In this document: piece after piece, positions 1-6,073 of the stretch | Layout: every line of letters begins with the position of its first letter | Numbering within the stretch: the first letter of the stretch is position 1 | Assembly (NCBI GenBank): GCA_964650405.1 | Contig: CAZYTO010000244.1 | Span: forward strand, 1-9,014 | Length of the DNA: 9,014 bases | Direction of reading: 5' to 3' | Source: CAZYTO01 sp964650405 | Lineage (GTDB): Bacteria; Acidobacteriota; Thermoanaerobaculia; Gp7-AA8 | Notes under the pieces: generated by a model | The model's database searches: none | The model's input: only the letters and a program-made list of their open reading frames with translations | Told to the model about the DNA's origin: nothing | Program-made: the position numbers and the translations under genes

Positions 1-23
1 GGAAAAAGAAGAGGAGTCGAACC

Positions 24-884
24 ATGAAAAGCCTGATCTATCCCGCCATCGGTCTTCTGCTCGTCGTCCTGACGGTCGTCCAGGTGAAGGCCACACGCCC
101 GGCATCCTCCCAGGAGGCGAAGCCGGCGCCGCTGGTGTCGAAGTCGATCGCGGCCGAGGGCCGCGTGGTCACGTATCCGGGCTCGGAGGTATCGGTCGGC
201 AGCGACATCCCCGGGACGATCGAACGGATCGCCGTCAACGAGAAGGACCACGTGAAGAAGGGCGACGTGGTGGCGATCGTGCGCGCGGACGACACGCGGG
301 CAGCCCTTGCCCAGGCGCGTGCGAAGGTCGGCGAGAGTGATGCCGACATCCGCCTGTACGAGGCCGAGACGGTGCGCTGGCAGAAGCTGTTCGAGCAGGC
401 AGTCGGCTCGAAGGAGTCGTGGGAGAAGGCACAGCGCGACCTCGATGCGGCGCGGGCCCGCCGCGCCTCGGCGGTGGACGAGGTGGCTCGCCTGGGAGCC
501 CTGCTGGAGAAGACGCGCGTCGTGGCGCCGATCGACGGGGTGGTCATCGAGCGGGCCCGTCACGCCGGCGAGACGGTGGCGGCAGGTGAGCCGATCGTCA
601 CGATCGCCGATCTCTCCCGGATGCGGGTCGAAGCGGAGATCGATGAGTACGACGCCGCGCGCGTCGCCGTGGGCGGTGCCGTGAAGCTGCGCGCCGAGGG
701 GTACGAGGGACAGGAGTGGAAGGGAAGCATCGAGGAAGTGCCGGACTCCGTCGTCAGCCGCCGGCTCAAGCCCCAGGATCCGTCGAAGCCGATCGACACG
801 CGCGTCCTGCTGGTGAAAGTGACCATGAACGAGCCGACTCCGCTGAAGCTGGGGCAGAGAGTGGACGTCGAGATCGCGCGATAA
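24..884 (+). CDS. HlyD-family periplasmic adaptor subunit of an efflux system
   Basis: This 286-residue protein looks like a membrane-fusion (periplasmic adaptor) subunit that links an inner-membrane ABC or RND pump to the outer membrane. Residues 4-22 form one hydrophobic segment (signal anchor). Two lipoyl-like halves follow, at about 53-90 (PGTIERIAVNEKDHVKKGD) and 165-196 (VVAPIDGVVIERARHAGETV). They are separated by a charged, Ala/Arg/Glu-rich helical hairpin at about 91-163. A beta-barrel and membrane-proximal part follows, ending in LKLGQRVDVEI, typical of the family. The start is supported by GAGGAG seven bases upstream. The pump and any outer-membrane partner are not in the window; they probably lie upstream, because the next gene downstream is unrelated. 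The substrate cannot be told from the sequence. It is shorter than classic AcrA/MacA proteins (about 370-400 residues) and closer in size to DevB-like adaptors. The family call is strong; the transporter type is open. Confidence 0.9.
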   Translation: MKSLIYPAIGLLLVVLTVVQVKATRPASSQEAKPAPLVSKSIAAEGRVVTYPGSEVSVGSDIPGTIERIAVNEKDHVKKGDVVAIVRADDTRAALAQARAKVGESDADIRLYEAETVRWQKLFEQAVGSKESWEKAQRDLDAARARRASAVDEVARLGALLEKTRVVAPIDGVVIERARHAGETVAAGEPIVTIADLSRMRVEAEIDEYDAARVAVGGAVKLRAEGYEGQEWKGSIEEVPDSVVSRRLKPQDPSKPIDTRVLLVKVTMNEPTPLKLGQRVDVEIAR

Positions 885-1051
885 TGAAGGGCGAAAGAGC
901 GAAGGGCGAAAGGGAGCGTGAATGACGAATGGAGAATGGCCAATGCTGAATTGAATGCATTCGCCATTCCCATCCATCCTTCTCCATTTCGCATCCGCAC
1001 GAATCTGCCGGCCGGATTGGCGTATCGTCTCCCCTGAGACGTTGCCCGGAT
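885..1051. repeat. Intergenic gap with GAAGGGCGAAAG repeat block and inverted repeats
   Basis: The gap starts directly after the adaptor's stop codon. A purine-rich block at 886-918 contains GAAGGGCGAAA twice. A stretch at 928-988 has dyad symmetry: AATGGAGAA (928-936) pairs with TTCTCCATT (980-988), GAATGGC (934-940) with GCCATTC (963-969), and GAATGCATTC (953-962) is itself palindromic, so the RNA could fold into a long imperfect hairpin. A small perfect stem, CGTCTC/GAGACG with a CCCT loop (1026-1041), lies just before the next start codon. There is no clear T-run, so this is at best a factor-dependent or imperfect terminator. No convincing promoter is visible. Confidence 0.6.
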
Positions 1052-2596
1052 ATGCCGATTCCTGACGTTTCGCAGTCACCGCTCGCGGAGGAGTTGCGGC
1101 TGCCGCCGCACGATTCGCATGCGGCGCTGCTCGAGATCCTGAACGAGATCGCGCGCATCGCCACGCTCGACCTGGAGCTCCGGCCGATGCTGCAGCGCAT
1201 CACGGACACGCTGGCGGCTCGGTTCGGCTGGGACCTCGTGGCCTGCGTGACCGTCGATGTCGAACGGCGGGTCTTCGTCTGCGAGGCGGTGACCTCGGCG
1301 ATCGAAACGGTGATCGTACCCGGCTATTCGCGCCCCCTCGGCAGCGGCGTGGTGGGAGAGGTCGCCGCCACGGAGCGGCCGGTGGTGATCGACGACGTTC
1401 GCACGTATCACAACTACGTCGAGACACTGCCGGGCGCGCTGTCGGAGCTCTGCATCCCCATCCGGCACCGGCAACAGCTCGTGGCCATTCTCAATGTCGA
1501 GAGCCGGCGCCCGGCCGCCTTCCACGGACAGCTCTCATTGGCCCTGACCATTGCCGAGCAGGTGGCGGGACTGATTGCCAGTGCGAGGCAGCATGAAGAA
1601 CTGCGACGGCGAGCCCGGCTGATGGAGATGATGAGCGAGGTCTCGCGCACGGCGCTGGAGACGACCGACCTCCACGAGCTGCTCGACCGGATCGTCGATT
1701 ACATCGCCGCGCACTTCCCCATCGAGCTGGTGGAGATCCTCCTGCACGACGAGGAGGCGCGCGAGTACATCGAGGCGGCCTTTGCCGGCGACATCATGCC
1801 GGTCACCAAGGGGACGCGCTGGCCGATGACCAAGGGGATCATCGGCCGCTGTATCGGCACGGAGAAGACGCAGCTCGTCCTCGACGCGCGCATGCATCCC
1901 GACTACGTCTCGTTCCATCCGAGCCTCACGGCGGAGCTGTGTGTGCCGATCCTCTTCCAGCGCCGCATCCTCGGCGTCTTGAATCTTGAGAGCGCGGTGC
2001 CGGACGTCTTCACCCCGGCAAACGTGCTGGCGCTGGAAGCGTTCGCCGACCAGGTGGCGGGGGCGATCCACCTGGCCCAGGTCACGCGCGATCTGGAGGA
2101 GGCGAACGCGCGCCTGCAGCGCCTGTCGATGATCGACGCCCTCACCGGCGTCGATAACCGGCGACGTTTCGATGAAGCGCTCGACCGCGAGTGGCGCCGC
2201 AGCGCACGCTCCGGCGCGCCGCTGTCGCTGCTGATGATCGACGTCGACCGCTTCAAGGAGTTCAACGACACGCGCGGCCACCAGGCGGGAGACGACTGCC
2301 TGCGCACCGTGGCCGGCGTGCTGCGCGAGTGCCTCGTGCGCGCCGGCGACGTCGTGGCACGCTACGGCGGGGAAGAATTCGCGGTCCTTCTGCCGGATAG
2401 TGACGGCGAAGGAGCAGCCCGGACGGCGGAGCGCCTGCGCGCCCGGGTCGCCCAGGGAGCGCCGGTAACGATCAGCATCGGCGTGGCCACGACCGTGGCC
2501 TCCCGTGACACGAGCGCCGCGCATCTCGTGGCAGCCGCGGACGACGCGCTTTACGAAGCGAAACGCCGCGGGCGGAATTGCGTCGTGGTGCGGTAG
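1052..2596 (+). CDS. GAF-GAF-GGDEF diguanylate cyclase
   Basis: This 514-residue cytoplasmic protein without membrane segments should condense two GTP into cyclic di-GMP under control of two sensory domains. GAF domain 1 spans about 30-178 (signature LNVES near 147-152) and GAF domain 2 about 195-345 (LNLES at 310-314). Each is followed by a short charged helix suited to signal transfer and dimerisation. The GGDEF domain runs from about 355 to the end. It has DALTG at 362-366, the metal-binding aspartates in IDVDRF (D397, D399) and an intact GGEEF signature (439-443). R430-x-x-D433 lies five residues before the signature, so the allosteric inhibitory I-site is present. No EAL or HD-GYP domain is attached. 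The GAF ligand is not predictable. The ATG at 1052 is the first in frame and keeps a short N-terminal leader, but no clear Shine-Dalgarno sequence precedes it. The gene appears monocistronic. Confidence 0.93.
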   Translation: MPIPDVSQSPLAEELRLPPHDSHAALLEILNEIARIATLDLELRPMLQRITDTLAARFGWDLVACVTVDVERRVFVCEAVTSAIETVIVPGYSRPLGSGVVGEVAATERPVVIDDVRTYHNYVETLPGALSELCIPIRHRQQLVAILNVESRRPAAFHGQLSLALTIAEQVAGLIASARQHEELRRRARLMEMMSEVSRTALETTDLHELLDRIVDYIAAHFPIELVEILLHDEEAREYIEAAFAGDIMPVTKGTRWPMTKGIIGRCIGTEKTQLVLDARMHPDYVSFHPSLTAELCVPILFQRRILGVLNLESAVPDVFTPANVLALEAFADQVAGAIHLAQVTRDLEEANARLQRLSMIDALTGVDNRRRFDEALDREWRRSARSGAPLSLLMIDVDRFKEFNDTRGHQAGDDCLRTVAGVLRECLVRAGDVVARYGGEEFAVLLPDSDGEGAARTAERLRARVAQGAPVTISIGVATTVASRDTSAAHLVAAADDALYEAKRRGRNCVVVR

Positions 2597-2600
2597 GAAA

Positions 2601-2616
2601 TCGCTTATTCGCTTAT
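2601..2616 (+). repeat. Two 8-bp tandem units TCGCTTAT after the cyclase stop
   Basis: TCGCTTAT occurs twice in tandem, starting five bases after the TAG stop of the diguanylate cyclase. It is the first part of a composite array continuing to 2705. The same unit, read on the - strand as TTCGCTTA, begins the array after the stop of the - strand gene ending at 3247. Confidence 0.75.
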
Positions 2617-2621
2617 TCACT

Positions 2622-2677
2622 GGTCGCTGGTCGCTGGTCGCGGGTCGCTGGTCGCGGGTCGCTGGTCGCGGGTCGCT
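2622..2677 (+). repeat. Eight perfect 7-bp tandem units GGTCGC[T/G]
   Basis: Eight contiguous heptamers GGTCGCT or GGTCGCG fill these 56 bases with no indels. Only the seventh base varies, in the order T,T,G,T,G,T,G,T. The last six units therefore also read as a 14-bp repeat (GGTCGCG GGTCGCT), which suggests growth by slippage or unequal exchange of a dimer. The array is non-coding: the frame that crosses it into the next gene has no domain there. Confidence 0.9.
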
Positions 2678-2681
2678 GTCC

Positions 2682-2705
2682 TGATTCGCTCGCTGATTCG
2701 CTCGC
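2682..2705 (+). repeat. Two 12-bp tandem units TGATTCGCTCGC
   Basis: TGATTCGCTCGC is repeated exactly twice, immediately before the short spacer that leads to the Fe-S gene. It shares the TTCGCT core with the 8-bp units at 2601-2616, so the whole 2601-2705 tract is one composite low-complexity element with several local periods. Confidence 0.8.
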
Positions 2706-2760
2706 TCGTTTCCTTCTGAGTTGTTCACTCGCTTCCTCCGGTCGGTACTACACTGATCGC

Positions 2761-3171
2761 ATGCCGAAGAGGTACAGCGGGGATGGGATCGACGTCTTCT
2801 ACGAGCCGGCGCTCTGCATTCATGCGAAGGAATGCGTGCATGGCCTGCCCGGCGTGTTCGATCCGGAGAAGCGGCCGTGGATCCAGCCGAGGAATGCCGG
2901 AGCCGAAGCGCTCGCGGAGACGATTCACCGTTGTCCCACTGGGGCGCTGCACTATGAACGAGCGGACGGCGTGACGGAGGCCGCAGACGCCGGCGACTCC
3001 GTCACGCTCGTGGCGAACGGCCCGCTGTACGTTCACGGCGACGTCACGGTACAGCTCCCCGACGGCACGCTCGTCCGCCGTGACACCCGCCTCGCCCTCT
3101 GCCGCTGCGGCCACTCGAAGAACAAGCCGTATTGCGACAACAGCCACCTCGGCTGCGGCTTCACGGGTTGA
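2761..3171 (+). CDS. Fused YjdI-type (Fer4_19) and CDGSH iron-sulfur protein
   Basis: This 136-residue soluble protein probably carries two iron-sulfur centres, with a redox or Fe-S handling role. Residues 1-68 match the YjdI/Fer4_19 type: C19 and C25 in ALCIHAKECVHGLPGVFD, then C58 in HRCPTGAL. Residues about 80-136 match the CDGSH (mitoNEET-like) family, with C114, C116, C125 and H129 as the 3Cys-1His 2Fe-2S ligands. The motif reads CRCGHSKNKPYCDNSH, so the usual CDGSH glycine is Asn. The protein is fairly rich in charged residues and has no signal peptide, so it should be cytoplasmic. I chose the ATG at 2761: the open frame extends upstream to 2578, but that extension is only translated repeat array. 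No Shine-Dalgarno sequence is visible. A weak -10-like TACACT (2749-2754) ends six bases before the ATG, compatible with a leaderless transcript. The gene stands alone, flanked by inverted repeat arrays. The domain calls are strong; the physiological role is unknown. Confidence 0.9.
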   Translation: MPKRYSGDGIDVFYEPALCIHAKECVHGLPGVFDPEKRPWIQPRNAGAEALAETIHRCPTGALHYERADGVTEAADAGDSVTLVANGPLYVHGDVTVQLPDGTLVRRDTRLALCRCGHSKNKPYCDNSHLGCGFTG

Positions 3172-3185
3172 GGACTTTCAGCCAA

Positions 3186-3246
3186 CCGCGAACCGCGAAC
3201 CGCGAATAAGCGAGTAAGCGAATAAGCGAATCAGCGAATGAGCGAA
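3186..3246 (-). repeat. Composite array of 7-bp and 8-bp units between convergent genes
   Basis: On the + strand this reads CCGCGAA three times (3186-3206), then five 8-bp units: TAAGCGAG, TAAGCGAA, TAAGCGAA, TCAGCGAA, TGAGCGAA (3207-3246). It abuts the TGA stop of the - strand gene ending at 3247. Read from that gene, the order is TTCGCT-type 8-mers followed by TTCGCGG 7-mers, the same order of 8-mers then 7-mers seen after the cyclase stop at 2601-2677. It fills nearly the whole gap between the two converging genes, and there is no classical terminator with a T-run. Confidence 0.85.
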
Positions 3247-3693
3247 TCATCTCGTCAGCTTCGCGATGTTCGCCTGGAGTTGCGCGTGGAATTCGGGCGC
3301 CTGGGGGCTGAGGAAGCTGACGAAGTCGTTGGCCACCTGTTCGAGATGGGCCCAGAACAGCGGGTTCTTGTTCACCTCGCGCAGCTCCGGCGCAATGCGG
3401 CGCACTTTCTCCCAGATGAAGAGGAGCTCCACGTTGTTCGCACGGTAGAAGAGCTCCCGATTCAGCACGCCGGTGACGATGAAGGAAGAGGCCATGTCCC
3501 AGTAGGACGTCACCATGCGGAACCAGGCGTTCTCGTCGCTGCCGGCGGGACAGACCTTCAGGTACTCCTCGCGTGACTGGAAAGCCGGTTGCGTGGCAAA
3601 CCACTTGCGCGCCTTGCGCAGCTCGCTCTCGCGGCGCAGGTCATAAATCTTCAGAACGAGGTTGGCGTCGTCGTAGGTAGGTGGGTTCTTCAT
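3247..3693 (-). CDS. Uncharacterised 148-residue helical protein
   Basis: I do not recognise a characterised function. The protein is predominantly helical, charged and aromatic-rich, with no signal peptide. It opens with PPTYDDANLVLKIYDLRRE, then has KARKWFATQP, an amphipathic middle (ENAWFRMVTSYWDMASSF, GVLNRELFY), an IWEKVRRIAPELRE segment and an ending around FWAHLEQVANDFVSFLSP. The hydrophobic stretch near 65-85 holds charged residues and is unlikely to be a true membrane span. The layout loosely recalls DUF4760-like helical proteins, but I cannot confirm this. The ATG at 3693 is preferred because residues further upstream in this frame are antisense to the response-regulator gene and look like shadow sequence. 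It diverges from that regulator with 36 bp between starts, so control by the regulator is plausible but unproven. No Shine-Dalgarno sequence is visible. Confidence 0.75.
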   Translation of the reverse strand: MKNPPTYDDANLVLKIYDLRRESELRKARKWFATQPAFQSREEYLKVCPAGSDENAWFRMVTSYWDMASSFIVTGVLNRELFYRANNVELLFIWEKVRRIAPELREVNKNPLFWAHLEQVANDFVSFLSPQAPEFHAQLQANIAKLTR

Positions 3694-3730
3694 GACGAGG
3701 TAGTATGTAGCAGGTCCATAACCACGCCAA
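3694..3730. promoter_or_regulatory. Compact divergent promoter region
   Basis: Only 36 bp separate the two divergent ATGs. On the - strand TTGGCG (complement of 3725-3730), a 17-bp spacer and CATACT form a plausible sigma-70-like promoter for the 148-residue protein; its -35 element overlaps the first base of the regulator's start codon. On the + strand CATAAC (3717-3722) or TAGTAT (3701-3706) could serve as a -10 for the regulator, giving a leaderless or very short leader. All boxes are weak matches (4 of 6 or fewer), so the exact positions are tentative. Confidence 0.35.
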
Positions 3731-4398
3731 TGACTCTCAAGCAAGCAGCGCATCACGAAGAGTCCATCTCGATCGTGCTGGGTGACCCGCACGAGCTCGT
3801 GCTGGACGGGCTGGAGCGTATCCTGCTCGACCAGCGCGGGGTGAATGTCGTGGGACGCTGCACGGACGCCCGCTCGGCCGTCGACCTGATCACGGAACTG
3901 CGGCCGCGCATCGCCATCCTCGATCTGCGCCTTCCCACGGTGGGGGCCATCGGCGTGGCGCGGGAGCTGAAGCGGCGGCACGTGGCGACGACGCTGGTGC
4001 TCCTGGCCAGTGAGCTGGGGGACCACGAGTTCCTGGAAGCCATCCGGGCCGGCTTCGCGGGCGTCGTGCTGAAGGAGATGCCGGCGAAGCTGCTCATTCA
4101 GTGCATCCGCAAAGTGGCATCGGGAGAGTCATGGGTGGAGCGCAAGTCGGCGGCGCGCTTCTTCGCCTCGCGCACGCGGGTGGACGAAGTGGCCCGCGGC
4201 CGCCAGTCCGTGCTCACCGACCGTGAGCTGGACATCGTCCGCCTGGCCGCGAGCGGTCTGCGCAACCGCGAGATCGCTAAGCGACTCTTCATCGCCGAAT
4301 CGACGGCGAAGAACCACCTCCACGCGATCTACGAGAAGACCGGCGTGCAGAGCCGCTTCGGTCTGATCCAGTACGCCCGGGAGCACGAGTTGATCTAA
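3730..4398 (+). CDS. LuxR/NarL-family response regulator with atypical receiver
   Basis: This 222-residue protein has a receiver domain (about 13-130) and a LuxR-type helix-turn-helix (about 160-218), and should be a DNA-binding transcription regulator. The HTH is canonical: LTDRELDIVRLAASG, then REIAKRLFIAESTAKNHLHAIYEKTGV. In the receiver, the phospho-acceptor Asp is D65 (ILDLRLP) and the conserved Lys is K115 (VLKEM). However, the usual acidic pair before the first helix is GDPH (D19 then Pro20), and the conserved Thr/Ser of strand 4 aligns with Ala93, so phosphorylation control may be weak or altered. The ATG at 3730 gives a standard receiver N-terminus. The open frame reaches back to 3589, but that part is antisense to the neighbouring gene. 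There is no clear Shine-Dalgarno sequence. No histidine kinase is in the window, so this is an orphan regulator here. Its likeliest visible target is the divergent gene or itself. Confidence 0.88.
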   Translation: MTLKQAAHHEESISIVLGDPHELVLDGLERILLDQRGVNVVGRCTDARSAVDLITELRPRIAILDLRLPTVGAIGVARELKRRHVATTLVLLASELGDHEFLEAIRAGFAGVVLKEMPAKLLIQCIRKVASGESWVERKSAARFFASRTRVDEVARGRQSVLTDRELDIVRLAASGLRNREIAKRLFIAESTAKNHLHAIYEKTGVQSRFGLIQYAREHELI

Positions 4399-4436
4399 AG
4401 AAGATTGCTGGGTTGTCGGGTGTGGATAGCTGGTTA

Positions 4437-4457
4437 CGAGGTTGCGAGGTTGCGAGG
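4437..4457 (+). repeat. Short 8-bp tandem array CGAGGTTG
   Basis: CGAGGTTG occurs twice in tandem (4437-4452), followed by a partial third copy, CGAGG. It lies about 40 bases after the regulator's stop codon, the same kind of position as the arrays after the cyclase and the 148-residue protein, though with a different unit sequence. Confidence 0.65.
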
Positions 4458-4496
4458 TGAACGGCCCTTCGCTTGTCCCAACCCCCGTAAAAAGTT

Positions 4497-4524
4497 GAGG
4501 GCCGCGCCAGGCGACGCGGCCCTC
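4497..4524 (-). terminator. Hairpin terminator for the amidase transcript
   Basis: GAGGGCCGCG (4497-4506) and CGCGGCCCTC (4515-4524) form a perfect 10-bp GC-rich stem around an 8-base loop. On the - strand the stem is followed by AACTTTTTACG, a short T-run as expected of an intrinsic terminator. It lies about 155 bases beyond the amidase stop. On the + strand the hairpin is followed only by a pyrimidine tract (TCCCGTCTCTCTCCCTCCC), so termination of the incoming response-regulator transcript is less certain but possible. Confidence 0.7.
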
Positions 4525-4678
4525 TCCCGTCTCTCTCCCTCCCGGTGACAGGAGATGCTGGACGTCATCCGCCTGCGCGACCGAGAAGCTCTCGATGTAT
4601 TGGACCACCGGCAATGTACGTGCAGCGGACGATTTCGGCGATGGAGCGGGCGGTCTGTTTCGTACTAGGAAAAACGAT

Positions 4679-6073
4679 CTAGGACGGCGGCTTATGCAGG
4701 TGCCAGTCCGTGAGCCCCTGGAACCTCGCCGCCGCGGTCACGACTTTCGCGTCGTCGAACGGGCGGCCGACGAACTGCACGCCGATGGGCAGTCCCTTCG
4801 AGGTGAAGCCGCTCGGGACGCTGATGGCCGGAAGGCCGCAGAAGTTGCCGATGCCGCCCAGCGGATCGGCGAAGGCGAGCTCGGTCTCGATGTTCGTCTC
4901 CATCGTCGTCGCCGCCACGGGCAGCGACGCGGCGGCCAGGACGTCGACCTGTTCGAAGAGGACGTCGATCTGGTGCTGCAGGATGCCGCGGATGCGCTGG
5001 GCGCGTGCATAGTCGGCGGCCGGGATAGTCATGTTCATGTAACCGCCGATGCGGCCGAGCGGATCGGTGAGCTGCGCGGCTTTCCCCGACTCGATCAAGG
5101 TCTCGAAGGCGCTCGCTCCTTCGACGGAGATAGTGATTCCGGCCGCGGCCTCCCACGGACCGTCGGGGAGCTCGGCCCTCACGTTGTGCTCCCCGCGTTG
5201 GTGGAGGTGCGCGGAGACCATGTACGTGGCCCATTCGATCTCCTTGTCGACCGTCTTCCAGGCGTTGACCAGCCAGCCGATGCGGAGCTGTTTGTCGTTC
5301 GGCGTGTAGTGAAACCGCGCCAGTTCGTCCGGCAGGGAATCCGCGTCCTTCGCGTCATGGCCGGCGATCGCGGAGAGGATCAGCGCGCAGTCTTCGGCGC
5401 TGCGGGCCAGCGGTCCGATCTTGTCCATGGAGTACGACAGGGCCATGGCGCCGCTCCGGCCGACACGGCCGAAGGTGGGGCGCAGGCCGGACAGGCCGCA
5501 GTAGGCGCTCGGGCAGATGATCGAGCCCCACGTCTCCGTCCCGATGGCGAACGCGGCGCAGGCGGAAGCAGCGATGGCTCCGGAGCCGGACGACGAGCCG
5601 CACGTCCAGCAGGCCTCGTTCCACGGATTCTTCGCGCCGCCGCTGATGGAGGCCGTGCCGTAGCGATAGCCCATGCCCCCGGCCAGCTCGATCATGGCTG
5701 CCTTGCCGAGGAGGATGGCGCCGGCGTGACGCAACCGGCGGATGACGTTGGCGTCGTGGTCGAAGGTCTGCCCCGCGTACGGCACCGCCCCCCAAGTCGT
5801 GGGAGCGCCCTTCGCCGCCAGGAGGTCTTTCGCGGCGTACGGGATGCCGTGCAGCGGACCGCGGTACTTGCCGGCCGCGATTTCTTTCTCCGCCTCATGA
5901 GCCTCGGCCAGGGCCCGCTCGGGCATGAGGGCGGCGTAGGCGTTGAGGCGCTTTCCTACGCTCTCGCTGCGCCGCAGGTAGGCCTCGGTGAGGGCGACCG
6001 GCGAGATGGCCCGCGAGCGAATGCGCCGGGCGAGCTCGTGGACGGGGAGGAAGAGAACGTCGTCGCCGATCAT
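4679..6073 (-). CDS. Amidase-signature hydrolase, catalytic subunit
   Basis: This 464-residue enzyme belongs to the amidase-signature family (Ser-cisSer-Lys hydrolases of C-N bonds) and is full length. It opens with LPVHELARRIRSRAISPVALTEAYL. K82 (AAKDLLA) is the catalytic lysine. The Gly/Ser-rich signature (GSSSGS) at 159-164 places the cis-Ser at S160, and S184 (TWGSIICPS) aligns with the nucleophile, 24 residues later as in fatty acid amide hydrolase. The C-terminal GLPAISVPSGF and LPIGVQFVGRPFDD blocks are typical. Two positions are odd: the usual TGGSIR around the nucleophile is TWGSII. There is no signal peptide. I chose the ATG at 6073 because it overlaps the upstream gene's TGA as ATGA and places the family's N-terminal helix at the start; the longer frame from 6232 only reads through the upstream gene. 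The upstream gene encodes a Tat-signal AtzG-like partner, so the pair may act outside the cytoplasm. The substrate is unknown. It is unlikely to be GatA, since no gatB is near. Confidence 0.92.
   Translation of the reverse strand: MIGDDVLFLPVHELARRIRSRAISPVALTEAYLRRSESVGKRLNAYAALMPERALAEAHEAEKEIAAGKYRGPLHGIPYAAKDLLAAKGAPTTWGAVPYAGQTFDHDANVIRRLRHAGAILLGKAAMIELAGGMGYRYGTASISGGAKNPWNEACWTCGSSSGSGAIAASACAAFAIGTETWGSIICPSAYCGLSGLRPTFGRVGRSGAMALSYSMDKIGPLARSAEDCALILSAIAGHDAKDADSLPDELARFHYTPNDKQLRIGWLVNAWKTVDKEIEWATYMVSAHLHQRGEHNVRAELPDGPWEAAAGITISVEGASAFETLIESGKAAQLTDPLGRIGGYMNMTIPAADYARAQRIRGILQHQIDVLFEQVDVLAAASLPVAATTMETNIETELAFADPLGGIGNFCGLPAISVPSGFTSKGLPIGVQFVGRPFDDAKVVTAAARFQGLTDWHLHKPPS

Larger units (their letters stand above)
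4399..4678. other. Gene-free gap between converging genes
   Basis: I see no supported gene in these 280 bases. After the regulator's stop comes a small 8-bp array (4437-4457), then a strong hairpin (4497-4524). Some 150 bases without clear coding signal follow, up to the amidase stop. A 37-codon frame starts at 4555, but it has AGGAG directly abutting the ATG, no conserved features and no neighbour it belongs with. Both flanking genes transcribe into this gap. Confidence 0.6.

Noticed and set aside
1026..1041. Small CGTCTC/GAGACG stem as a regulator-binding operator
   Set aside because: A 6-bp stem is easily met by chance at this GC content, and there is no second copy or matching regulator.
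2601..2705. Possible CRISPR array
   Set aside because: The units are 7-12 bp and contiguous, without 30-40 bp spacers, and no cas genes are present.
1535..2728. 397-codon open frame on the - strand opposite the diguanylate cyclase
   Set aside because: It is antisense to the GAF-GGDEF gene and its N-terminal part is translated repeat array (RPATRDQRPATSDQ-like).
2578..2760. N-terminal extension of the Fe-S protein
   Set aside because: The extra residues come from the GGTCGCT array and overlap the end of the cyclase gene; homologous YjdI-type domains begin close to the ATG at 2761.
4555..4668. 37-codon frame (MLDVIRLRDREALDVLD...) with a sigma-factor-like flavour
   Set aside because: It is too short, has AGGAG directly against the ATG, lacks any domain and lies between a terminator hairpin and a converging gene. 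It could at most be a remnant.
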